Origin: Methylosinus trichosporium OB3b
Lineage (GTDB): Bacteria; Pseudomonadota; Alphaproteobacteria; Rhizobiales; Beijerinckiaceae
DNA length: 64,000 nucleotides
Direction: 5' to 3'
NCBI RefSeq assembly: GCF_002752655.1
Contig: NZ_CP023737.1
Coordinates: 1,426,001-1,490,000 of the forward strand
Below, piece after piece: positions 7,388 to 14,989 of this stretch. Positions within the stretch are counted from its first letter, which is position 1, and each line of letters opens with the position of its first letter. Position numbers and translations under genes: made by a program. The notes under the pieces were generated by a model that had not been told where the DNA came from, did not search any database, and saw nothing but the letters and a program-made list of their open reading frames with translations.

Positions 7388-9076
7388 ATGCAGCTGCTGT
7401 TGGATGCGATCGGCGCCGGCGCGATTTGCGTCACCATCGAGGGCGCTCCCATATACGAAGGCCGCCGGCTCGGCGCCGAGGACCCCGTCTTTCGCGAGCC
7501 GGCGTCCATCGAGCGCCTCATCGCCTTCTGCCGCAAATTGCGCGGCGAGTTCGCCATCGTCATTCGCGACGGCGAGAACAGAACCATCGCGATCACCGAC
7601 CTCGTCGCCAGCGTCCCCATCTATCGTCTCGACCGGAGAAGCCGCGCGCCGCTCGTCTCGACGCGCCTTTGCGATCTCGCTCCCCATGCGACCGGCGCTC
7701 TGTCGCCGGAGGCGCTGTATCATTGGGCGGTTCACGGCGGCTGCGGCCTGCGCCCGCTCTATGACGGAGTCCATGAGGTCGAGCCGGCGTCGCTGGCGAT
7801 CCTGACGGCCGAAAGGGTCGTCTCTCACGCTTATTTTGATTGGAACGATATCGAGCCGCGCCCCGGTCTGTCGCTGGACGCAGCCTGCGACGAATTCGCC
7901 GACATCGCGACCAGCTATCTTCGCTCGCTGAGCGCCGGCGAGGATCGCGTCGCCTGCTTCCTCTCGGGCGGGACCGATTCCGCGATCATCGCCTTTCTGG
8001 CGCGCGAAGCGGGGATGAATGTCGTCGGCGTGACCGCCGATTATGCGCCGCGCCGCTATTCGGAACTGCGGGAGGCCGCGCGCGCCGCCGCACGGCTCGG
8101 CGTCCCACATCGGCCCGTGCGCGTCGGCCGACGCGAGTTCGCGGCGGCAGTCGAGGCGTTGCGGGCCCGAGACTGCGACGCGCCGAGCGGCTACGCGCAA
8201 GCGACCAGCGTCCATGCGATCGGCGCGAGCGCGCTCGCCGAAGGGACGCGCCTCTGCCTCGACGGCGATTTCGTCGGCGATCTCTTCCTCGAATTCGACG
8301 ATTACACGCGCGGCCTGCCGCCCGGCGGCAGCGATTACGCCAGAGCCGTCGCCGGTCTCACGCTCGACGACTACATCCGCCGGCGGCGCCAGCCGGCGAC
8401 GCCCGGCCGCTTCCGCCTCACGGCGCTCGCGGCGCTCGGCCTCGATCCACGCGCGGCCGAGGATTGGGCGCGGCGCGAACGCGAGGCGGAATGGGCCGAG
8501 CGGCGGGCCCTGTTCGAGCGGCACGGCTATCCGCTCTGCGACCGCATCTATGCGCTGAAGCATGTCGGGGCCAAATATCGCGGGCTATGGCTGGCGGCGC
8601 GGCGGGCGATCGGCCCAGAGATGTCCTTCGCGTCGCCTTTCCTCGATCGCGCGATGATCGAGTTCGCTCTCGCCCTGCCGCTCGAGCTTCTCTATCGCGA
8701 TGGGGTCGCCAAATGGCTCCTCCGCCAGTTTCTGAGCGCGAAGACCGGCCTCGTGCAGCAAAAGCGCTATTCGCCCAATCCCTCCCGCCTCTGGTGGCTG
8801 CTCCCGCGCTTTCGCGACTGGGCCGGCGCGCGGCGGGAGCTGCGAGGCGCGCTGCTGCGTCTGCAGCTCCGCAATCTCGTCGCGCTCGGCGGATGCTACA
8901 GCGATCTCGCCGAGCTGGCCGCGCTCGCGCATTGGCTGCGCCATCACCCCTTGTCCGTCGCCCCGTCGACCGGCGGAGGGACGGGGCGCATCACTGCCAA
9001 TAAGGCGGCGACGAGCCCGGAGGAACTTTGGGGTCCTGTCCCCAGCTCGGATAATCGTCGGTCAACGTCTTCATGA
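7388..9076 (+). CDS. asparagine-synthetase-like protein lacking the glutaminase Cys
   Basis: 562 aa. The C-terminal half (from about residue 165) is an adenylating asparagine-synthase domain with the PP-loop CFLSGGTDSAI and downstream SFASPFLDRAMIEFA and KWLLRQF typical of AsnB. The N-terminal half is class II glutamine-amidotransferase-like (IAITDLVASVPIYRLDR), but the protein starts MQLLL and has no Cys at position 2, so it cannot use glutamine by the usual route. Relatives act on secondary metabolites, lasso peptides or surface polymers; the substrate is unknown here. It stands alone, divergent from prfC, and its last 29 codons overlap the 3' end of the convergent peroxidase gene by 86 bp. 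Confidence 0.75.
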   Translation: MQLLLDAIGAGAICVTIEGAPIYEGRRLGAEDPVFREPASIERLIAFCRKLRGEFAIVIRDGENRTIAITDLVASVPIYRLDRRSRAPLVSTRLCDLAPHATGALSPEALYHWAVHGGCGLRPLYDGVHEVEPASLAILTAERVVSHAYFDWNDIEPRPGLSLDAACDEFADIATSYLRSLSAGEDRVACFLSGGTDSAIIAFLAREAGMNVVGVTADYAPRRYSELREAARAAARLGVPHRPVRVGRREFAAAVEALRARDCDAPSGYAQATSVHAIGASALAEGTRLCLDGDFVGDLFLEFDDYTRGLPPGGSDYARAVAGLTLDDYIRRRRQPATPGRFRLTALAALGLDPRAAEDWARREREAEWAERRALFERHGYPLCDRIYALKHVGAKYRGLWLAARRAIGPEMSFASPFLDRAMIEFALALPLELLYRDGVAKWLLRQFLSAKTGLVQQKRYSPNPSRLWWLLPRFRDWAGARRELRGALLRLQLRNLVALGGCYSDLAELAALAHWLRHHPLSVAPSTGGGTGRITANKAATSPEELWGPVPSSDNRRSTSS

Positions 9077-10355
9077 AGGCGACGAGCGCGGCTTCCTCAT
9101 GCGCCGTGAGCCGGAGGTTTCCGAGCTCGTCGGCGTTGACGTTGCGCGGGCTCTCGGGCGCCGGCCAGCCGGTGACGCCGAAGCGGGAGCTGCGATTGTC
9201 CGGCACGCGCCCGAGCGTGTCGCGCGTGTTGTAGAAATGGGTGATCTGCTCGAGCGTCGCGAACACGCCATTATGCGCATAGGGCGGCGTGATCGCGATG
9301 TTGCGCAGCGTCATCACCTTCTGCTTGCCGATCTCGAGCTTTTGAGGATCGACGGCCGCGATCTCGGGGCGCCCTCCGAGACCCTTGTCGGGCGCAGGGT
9401 CGCCGGGGATGAGGACATTGCGCGGGACGCCGATATTGTCATAGGTGAAATCAGTGAACAGCGCAGGCGTCCAGGTCCCGTCGGCGTGCTGCGTCGGCGT
9501 GCTGATATGGCAACCGCCGCATTTGGCCTTGCCGTCGAAGAGCACGAGCCCTTCGAGCTCCAGCGGGGTCAGCTTCGTGCGCCCCACCATGAAATAATCG
9601 AATTTCGCGTTGAATTTGGCGAAGGGCCGGGTGCGCTCGAAGGCGGCGATCGCCCGCGTCATCGCGCCATAGACGGTCTCGACCTCCTTCGCCGAGAGCG
9701 ATCGGTCGATCTTCAACTTGTAGACCGACCAGAACAGCTCGCGGTAATTCGCATTCGCCTTCAGCCGGTCGACGACGGCGGCCTTGCTCGGCATCGCCAT
9801 CTCGACGCGATTGAGAAAGGGCTGGCCGGCCTGATCGGCGAGCGTCGCCGAGCGTCCATTCCAGAATTGGCCGCCGACATAGAGCTCCTCGTCCGAATCC
9901 CAATGGAAGGCCGGGCTAAAGGCGGCATAAGCGGCGCTCGGCGCGTTGAGGCTGCCGAAGCGCCCCGGAACCGAACCGTCGGACACCGGCGTGCCGTGCT
10001 CGACATTGTCGGCGTCGACGAAGCCAGGCGCTGGAAGCCGCTTTCCCGTCTTCGAATCGCGGGCCGGGGTGAGCTGATGGCAGCTGGCGCAGGATTGATT
10101 TCTCCGCAGCGACAGGTTCTTGTCGGAAAAGAGCCGTTCGCCGAGCTGGATTTCGAGCGTGCTGGTCGCGTTCGCGGCCGCCGCCGCGACGGCGCCTTTC
10201 TGCAGATCGGCCAGGAAAGCGGCGCGTGCGGCGTCGAATTGGGCCGGGCTCGTCGGCTTGCGCGTCGCCGCCGACGCCGATCCGAGAATGACGACCGCCA
10301 GAGCGGTCGTCGCCAATGCCGCAATCCGCCTTCTACCCTGTCTCTTCTGCTCCAT
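8991..10355 (-). CDS. dihaem cytochrome c peroxidase (MauG/CcpA family)
   Basis: Periplasmic enzyme reducing H2O2 with electrons from a small cytochrome or cupredoxin. From ATG 10355 (preceded by GGGGGGA) it is 454 aa, with an N-terminal signal peptide (MEQKRQGRRRIAALATTALA ... SASA). Two haem c sites are seen: CASCH at about residue 91 and CGGCH at about 279. The TPPYAHNGVFATLEQITHFYN segment is the conserved C-terminal region of bacterial dihaem peroxidases. An in-frame codon 54 bp further upstream is possible but would precede the signal peptide with an acidic stretch. Single gene, convergent with the asparagine-synthetase-like gene. Confidence 0.9.
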   Translation of the reverse strand: MEQKRQGRRRIAALATTALAVVILGSASAATRKPTSPAQFDAARAAFLADLQKGAVAAAAANATSTLEIQLGERLFSDKNLSLRRNQSCASCHQLTPARDSKTGKRLPAPGFVDADNVEHGTPVSDGSVPGRFGSLNAPSAAYAAFSPAFHWDSDEELYVGGQFWNGRSATLADQAGQPFLNRVEMAMPSKAAVVDRLKANANYRELFWSVYKLKIDRSLSAKEVETVYGAMTRAIAAFERTRPFAKFNAKFDYFMVGRTKLTPLELEGLVLFDGKAKCGGCHISTPTQHADGTWTPALFTDFTYDNIGVPRNVLIPGDPAPDKGLGGRPEIAAVDPQKLEIGKQKVMTLRNIAITPPYAHNGVFATLEQITHFYNTRDTLGRVPDNRSSRFGVTGWPAPESPRNVNADELGNLRLTAHEEAALVAFMKTLTDDYPSWGQDPKVPPGSSPPYWQ

Positions 10356-10504
10356 CGGAATCCCCCCGTTTTCCGCTGAAGGTTCAGCATCGGGGGTGAG
10401 TGTGACCAATTTGTTTCAACCGCGGGTATTCGCGAGCCCCAGCGTGCGATGCGCGATGCGCCACGCTGTCACAGGACGGGCCGCCGAGCCGCCTCCCGCC
10501 CTGC

Positions 10505-10534
10505 TTGCTTTTCGCCCGTCTTTCCGCCTATAAG
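10505..10534 (+). promoter_or_regulatory. candidate rpmI-rplT promoter
   Basis: TTGCTT (10505-10510), 18-bp spacer, TATAAG (10529-10534), about 117 bp before rpmI. The transcribed leader contains a GGCGCCGA/TCGGCGCG hairpin (about 10601-10622) that could be an L20-type autoregulatory structure; that is speculation. Confidence 0.5.
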
Positions 10535-10651
10535 CCCCGCTTCCGAACCGCCCGGCCAGTGATGGGCTGCCGTGGCGGTTCTTTTCGCTCGCGCGAAACA
10601 GGCGCCGATTCTGTCGGCGCGACCAACCGGGCCTCGCCCGAGGAGAGCAAA

Positions 10652-10852
10652 ATGCCCAAGCTGAAGACCAAGTCCGGCGCCAAGAAGCGCTTCAAGATCA
10701 CCGGCACAGGCAAGGTGGTCTACGCCCAGAAGGGCAAGCGCCACGGCATGATCAAGCGAACCAACAAGCAGATTCGGAATCTGCGCGGGACCTCCGTCCT
10801 CTTCAAGACGGACGGCGACAACATCAAGAAATACTTCCTGCCGAACGGCTGA
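10652..10852 (+). CDS. rpmI: 50S ribosomal protein L35
   Basis: 66-aa basic ribosomal protein, [20 protein letters not shown], ending KKYFLPNG, full length for bL35. ATG at 10652 is preceded by GAGGAGAG, a strong ribosome binding site. Followed after 47 bp by rplT, the universal pair. infC, which often precedes it, is not in this window. Confidence 0.97.
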   Translation: MPKLKTKSGAKKRFKITGTGKVVYAQKGKRHGMIKRTNKQIRNLRGTSVLFKTDGDNIKKYFLPNG

Positions 10853-10899
10853 GCCCGTTCCGTCCCCCGCATTCTCGAATTTCCTGAAAGGATCGCATC

Positions 10900-11265
10900 A
10901 TGGCTCGCGTCAAGCGCGGCGTCACCTCCCACGCCAAGCACAAGAAGACCCTCGACGCCGCGAAAGGCTTCTACGGCCGCCGCAAGAACACCATCCGCGC
11001 CGCCAAGGCCGCCGTCGACCGCTCGATGCAATATGCGACGCGCGACCGCAAGGCGAAGAAGCGCGTGTTTCGCGCCTTGTGGATTCAGCGCCTCAATGGC
11101 GCGGTGCGCGAGTTCGGCATCACCTACAGCCGCTTCATCGACGGCCTGACCAAGGCCGGCGTCATCATCGACCGCAAGGTCCTCTCCGAGCTCGCCATCA
11201 GCCAGCCGGAGGCGTTCAAGGCGCTGGTCGAGAAGGCCAAGTCCGCGCTGCCGCAGAGCGCCTGA
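10900..11265 (+). CDS. rplT: 50S ribosomal protein L20
   Basis: 121 aa, [20 protein letters not shown], with [22 protein letters not shown] and the C-terminal [15 protein letters not shown] of bL20. It binds 23S rRNA early in 50S assembly and in many bacteria represses its own operon. A GAAAGGA ribosome binding site precedes it. The operon ends at the terminator just downstream; pheST, often next in related genomes, is absent. Confidence 0.97.
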   Translation: MARVKRGVTSHAKHKKTLDAAKGFYGRRKNTIRAAKAAVDRSMQYATRDRKAKKRVFRALWIQRLNGAVREFGITYSRFIDGLTKAGVIIDRKVLSELAISQPEAFKALVEKAKSALPQSA

Positions 11266-11292
11266 GCGGCGCTCGTCCGGTCCCGAATGCGA

Positions 11293-11329
11293 AACCCGCC
11301 GCGGCGCGCGCCGCCGGCGGGTTTTTTTT
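11293..11329 (+). terminator. rho-independent terminator after rplT
   Basis: AAACCCGCCGCGGCG/CGCCGCCGGCGGG stem followed by eight T (11322-11329), 28 bp after the rplT stop. Confidence 0.9.
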
Positions 11330-11395
11330 CGAACGGGTCGTCCCCCGGCGATATTGTGAGACTCAGCCTCGAGCAGCGTTGCAGACACCTATTCG

Positions 11396-11800
11396 TTGAT
11401 GAAAAAAAAGCACGCCGCAAAAATCCCCGATCTGATCCTCGGCCCGCTGCCGGTCGAGATGATAAACCGTGTTCTCGGTTATGAGCTGGACCCGGGCGAT
11501 GTGATCCTCTCTCGCGGCGCTCAAATTCACGCGTCGAGACGGCACCCGGATGAATACCCCGTCATTCAGCCACATGTATCGGCCGTGGTCACAGCCCCTT
11601 TGTATGTCGGTGATGATATCAACAACCATGGCAAAATCGAGCTCGTTGGTCGCATCGTCGCCGCCGGCGCAATCATCCTCGTGGCCGTCAATATCGAGCC
11701 AGACGCACGCGGGCGTTATCATATCGCCAGTTTTTATCGAATTTCCGAGCAAAAGGTCCAGAGCCGCCGCGAAAAAGGACATTTGAAACGCGCCGTCTAA
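11396..11800 (+). CDS. BECR-fold (PBECR-like) putative nuclease/toxin
   Basis: 134 aa, no assigned name. The pattern GDVILSRGAQIHASRRHPDE, then PLYVGDDINNHGKIELVGRI, a hydrophobic strand AIILVAVNIEP, and RYHIASFYRISEQKVQSRREKG resembles the phage-type Barnase-EndoU-ColicinE5/D-RelE domains (PBECR), which are RNases or toxins. A His-x4-His (HASRRH) and the terminal S-x-Y would be the candidate active-site residues. MKKKH start with two adjacent ATGs and a weak upstream ribosome binding site. It sits alone between the rplT terminator and its own hairpin, and no antitoxin is visible beside it. The family assignment rests on pattern memory only. Confidence 0.55.
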   Translation: MMKKKHAAKIPDLILGPLPVEMINRVLGYELDPGDVILSRGAQIHASRRHPDEYPVIQPHVSAVVTAPLYVGDDINNHGKIELVGRIVAAGAIILVAVNIEPDARGRYHIASFYRISEQKVQSRREKGHLKRAV

Positions 11801-11803
11801 ACG

Positions 11804-11829
11804 AAAAGGCTCCGCCGAGGCGGAGCCTT
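11804..11829 (+). terminator. hairpin terminator after BECR-like gene
   Basis: AAAGGCTCCGCC-GAG-GCGGAGCCTT, a perfect stem 4 bp after the stop codon. The T-run is short, so efficiency is uncertain. Confidence 0.65.
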
Positions 11830-11961
11830 GAAGCCGAGATTCCGGTTCGCCGGACGCCCAATTCCGGATCTCTTCGCTAAGTCGCCCTAGCTACTTTGCC
11901 GAGCGAACGATCGAACGCCCGGCGCGTGAGGAGGCCGTTCTCACCTCGAAACTGAATCTCG

Positions 11962-11983
11962 TGTCATGACACATGTCATGACA
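11962..11983. promoter_or_regulatory. tandem palindromic operator upstream of lpdA
   Basis: Two copies of the perfect palindrome TGTCATGACA at 11962-11971 and 11974-11983, 12 bp apart centre to centre (about one helical turn), 143 bp upstream of lpdA. A partial copy, ATCATGAC, lies at about 12084. This looks like a binding site for a dimeric repressor binding co-operatively. The regulator is not identifiable here. Confidence 0.55.
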
Positions 11984-12125
11984 CACGATCCGTTTCAAGC
12001 AGTTTCGTGAGGGAAGGCGCGCGCCCCTCAATAAACCGATCGACTCTTGGACTTGCCTCGACAGACAGTCCTCTTTTGTTTGTATCATGACGAAGGGGCG
12101 CGCAGCTTTCGATTCGAGGTTCGCC

Positions 12126-13565
12126 ATGGGTGATTATGATGTTCTCGTCATCGGCGGCGGGCCCGGCGGCTATGTCGCCGCCATCCGCTCCGCTCAGCTC
12201 GGGCTGAAGACGGCGGTCGTCGAGCGCGAGCATCTCGGCGGCATCTGCCTCAATTGGGGCTGCATCCCGACCAAAGCGCTGCTGCGCGCCGCCGATATTT
12301 TTCGCTATGCCCAGCACGCGAAGGACTTTGGCCTCACCATCACGGGCGAGATCTCCTACGATCCGCAGGCGCTGGTGAAGCGCTCGCGCACTGTCGCCGC
12401 ACGGCTCAATTCCGGCGTCGATTTTCTGATGCGCAAGAACAAGATCGACGTGATCTGGGGCGAGGCGCGGATCACCGCGCCGGGCGAGATCGGCGTCGCC
12501 GCGCCGCCCTCCTTCGGCGAAAGGGCGCAATTTCCAAAGCCCAAGGCGACGCTCGGCGAAGGGACCTATAAGGCCAAGCACATCATCGTCGCGACTGGCG
12601 CTCGGCCGCGCGCCCTGCCCGGGCTGGAGCCGGACGGAAAGCTCGTCTGGACCTATTTCGAGGCGCTGGCGCCGCAGGCGATGCCGAAATCGCTGCTGAT
12701 CGTCGGCGGCGGCGCCATCGGCGTCGAATTCGCCTCCTTCTACCGGACCTTCGGCGCAAAGGTGACGCTGGTCGAGGCGCTGCCGCAAATCCTGCCGGCG
12801 GAGGACGCCGAGATCGCCGCTTTCGCGCGCAAATCCTTCGAGAAGCAGGGAATCGGCATTCTGACCAGCGCCAAGGTCGCAAAGCTCGACACGAAGGACG
12901 GCAGCGTCGTCGCGACCATCGCGGCCGAGGGCGGAGCGGAAAGCATGGTGGAGGCCGAACGGGTGATTTCGGCGGTCGGCGTCGTTCCCAACAGCGAAAA
13001 TCTCGGACTCGAGGCGCTGGGCGTCGCGCTCGAGCGCGGCGTGATCAAGGTCGACGGGCTGCTGCGCACCAATGTGGCGGGGCTCTACGCCATCGGCGAT
13101 GTCGCCGGCCCGCCCATGCTGGCGCATAAGGCCGAGCATGAGGGAACGGTCTGCGTGGAGGCGATCGCCGGCCTCGCCCCGCACCCGATCGAGCGCACGC
13201 GCATTCCGGCCTGCACCTATTGCCATCCGCAGATCGCCTCGGTCGGGCTGACCGAGGCCGCGGCGCAAGCGGCGGGATACGAGCTGAAGATCGGGCGCTT
13301 TCCCTATCTCGGCAATGGCAAGGCCATCGCCATGGGCGAGACCGAGGGTCTGATCAAGACGATCTTCGACGCAAAGAGCGGACGCCTGCTCGGCGCGCAT
13401 CTCATCGGCGCCGAGGTCACCGAGCTGATCCAGGGTTTCGTGATCGCCATGACGCTGGAGACGACGGAAGCGGAACTGATCGAGACGATCTTCCCGCATC
13501 CGACCCTGTCCGAGACGATGCATGAGAGCGCGCTCGACGCCTTTGGCCGCGCGCTGCATATTTAG
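12126..13565 (+). CDS. lpdA: dihydrolipoyl dehydrogenase
   Basis: FAD flavoprotein (E3) that reoxidises dihydrolipoamide of 2-oxoacid dehydrogenase complexes or the glycine cleavage system with NAD. From ATG 12126 (MGDYDVLVIGGGPGGYVAA) 479 aa. Seen: FAD-binding GGGPGG, redox disulfide GGICLNWGCIPTK, NAD-binding IVGGGAIGVEFASFY, AIGDVAG, and the C-terminal catalytic HPTLSETMHE. An ATG 39 bp upstream is in frame but adds a non-conserved stretch, while GAGG precedes 12126. It is not next to any E1/E2 gene, so its complex cannot be told from context; the operator at 11962 suggests separate control. Confidence 0.93.
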   Translation: MGDYDVLVIGGGPGGYVAAIRSAQLGLKTAVVEREHLGGICLNWGCIPTKALLRAADIFRYAQHAKDFGLTITGEISYDPQALVKRSRTVAARLNSGVDFLMRKNKIDVIWGEARITAPGEIGVAAPPSFGERAQFPKPKATLGEGTYKAKHIIVATGARPRALPGLEPDGKLVWTYFEALAPQAMPKSLLIVGGGAIGVEFASFYRTFGAKVTLVEALPQILPAEDAEIAAFARKSFEKQGIGILTSAKVAKLDTKDGSVVATIAAEGGAESMVEAERVISAVGVVPNSENLGLEALGVALERGVIKVDGLLRTNVAGLYAIGDVAGPPMLAHKAEHEGTVCVEAIAGLAPHPIERTRIPACTYCHPQIASVGLTEAAAQAAGYELKIGRFPYLGNGKAIAMGETEGLIKTIFDAKSGRLLGAHLIGAEVTELIQGFVIAMTLETTEAELIETIFPHPTLSETMHESALDAFGRALHI

Positions 13566-13596
13566 GGGCTGTTGCACTCGAGCTGACGGCCCTCGA

Positions 13597-13659
13597 GAGC
13601 GAGCCTGAAGGCTCGCGGTCCAATTGCGGCTCCTGGACCGCGAGCCTTCAGGCTCGCTC
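13597..13659. repeat. perfect 26-bp inverted repeat (GAGCGAGCCT family)
   Basis: Arms 13597-13622 and 13634-13659 are exact reverse complements (GAGCGAGCCTGAAGG...), with an 11-nt loop. It lies between the convergent lpdA and SGNH genes and could terminate both. Related units occur at 25091 and 50163, so it is a dispersed family. Confidence 0.9.
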
Positions 13660-13675
13660 CTTCAGCCCGACTAGT

Positions 13676-14989
13676 CTATTCGCGCATGAGAAACGAGGCT
13701 TCCGCGCGAACAGTCGCGACGAGCGGCTCGTCACGGTGGTCATTCGCCTGCACAACGGCGGCGATCGTCGCGACCAGCGTCGGGTTTTCGGCCTGCCAGC
13801 GGGCAAGCGCGGCGCGGTCGGCGGCAAGGCGCTCCGGCCGCGTCGTCTCGGCGAGCGAATCGCCGAACTTTGCGCGAGGACCGCGGTCCAGCAGACGGGC
13901 GAGGATCATCTCGCCGACGATCGGCTTTGGATGCAGCGCTTCGAAGAATAGCGGCGAGCGCTCCAGCGGTCCGCCCGGCCCGAAGCGCGCGCGCGCGATC
14001 TCGCCGATCTCGGTGAAATCGAAAGCGCGCAGCGGCGCGCCCTCGCCTTCCGCCGCCGCGGCGACGCTCTCGGCGAGGCGGCGCTTCCACAGCTCGAAGC
14101 GCGGCTGCAAGCCGGCGAGGTCGAACAGTGCGCGGCGCGCGACATGCGTGGGCATCAGCACGATATCGACGGCGACGCCGCGGCCGCGCGCCTCGCGAAT
14201 CGCCTCCTCGAGACGTGCGAAGCGCTGCTCCGCGGCGATCGCGAATCGATCCTGCAACGTCAGCAGGTAATGCGGAAACCAGTCGCGCAGCGTCGGCAGC
14301 GCGGAAAAGTCGCGGCCATTATCGAGATTGGCGGGCGCCTGCCGATCGTAATGATAGAAGCCATTCACATCCATATAAAAGCTCTGTCCGCCGAAGATGG
14401 CCGCCAGCGACTTGCGCAGCGCCTCATAAGTCAGGGCATGGCGAAGCTGAACAGAGAGGGGCGACGCGCCGGCGAAGCCCGATTGCGCGAAATCGCCGGC
14501 GCCTTCCCTCTCGCGGAAGAACTCCTCGAAATCGATGTTCCAGACCACGCGCGCGATCTTCGGCCCATGGTCCAGCGCGTAATGGAGCACCTCGGCCGCC
14601 TCGTCGGAATGCGAGCCATTGAGGCCGGCGTTGTAGGCGCGCAATCCCTCGAGGCTTCGGCACGCCGGATCGAAGCCGAAGACGACGCGCGAGGAGCCGA
14701 GAAAGAGCACGTCGAGCGGCTCCTTCAGCGCCGCGATCGCGAGCGCCTTGATCGCGCGGTCGCCACCGGTCGAGAGCCGCAAATTCTGCGGAACGGGGAT
14801 GGCGGATGCGCGCGTGCCGAACAAAGCGAACACATCGGTCGCGAGCACGAGGGCGAGAAGAGCGGCAAGGCAGCCGAGGCCGCAGGCGGCGGTCGCGATC
14901 AGCCAGCGGCGCATGGCGGCGGCCTTTGCCGACGGCGAAGCCGCCTGGGACGTCAGAACTGGAAATACAGGAATTCGGACGTCTGCCAT
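13676..14989 (-). CDS. SGNH-like membrane-anchored protein, partner of MBOAT acyltransferase
   Basis: 437 aa. One N-terminal membrane segment (residues 27-51, RRWLIATAACGLGCLAALLA) then a periplasmic domain. FLGSSRVVFGFDP and YNAGLNGSHSDEAAE resemble blocks I and III of SGNH-type proteins, like AlgJ/AlgX/DltD companions of MBOAT enzymes. Expected role: accept or pass an acyl group delivered by the MBOAT protein to an exported glycan. It overlaps the MBOAT gene upstream by 37 bp, so it is translated from the same message. The second catalytic pair, Asp-x-x-His, may be in FEALHPKP. Substrate unknown. Confidence 0.7.
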   Translation of the reverse strand: MADVRIPVFPVLTSQAASPSAKAAAMRRWLIATAACGLGCLAALLALVLATDVFALFGTRASAIPVPQNLRLSTGGDRAIKALAIAALKEPLDVLFLGSSRVVFGFDPACRSLEGLRAYNAGLNGSHSDEAAEVLHYALDHGPKIARVVWNIDFEEFFREREGAGDFAQSGFAGASPLSVQLRHALTYEALRKSLAAIFGGQSFYMDVNGFYHYDRQAPANLDNGRDFSALPTLRDWFPHYLLTLQDRFAIAAEQRFARLEEAIREARGRGVAVDIVLMPTHVARRALFDLAGLQPRFELWKRRLAESVAAAAEGEGAPLRAFDFTEIGEIARARFGPGGPLERSPLFFEALHPKPIVGEMILARLLDRGPRAKFGDSLAETTRPERLAADRAALARWQAENPTLVATIAAVVQANDHRDEPLVATVRAEASFLMRE

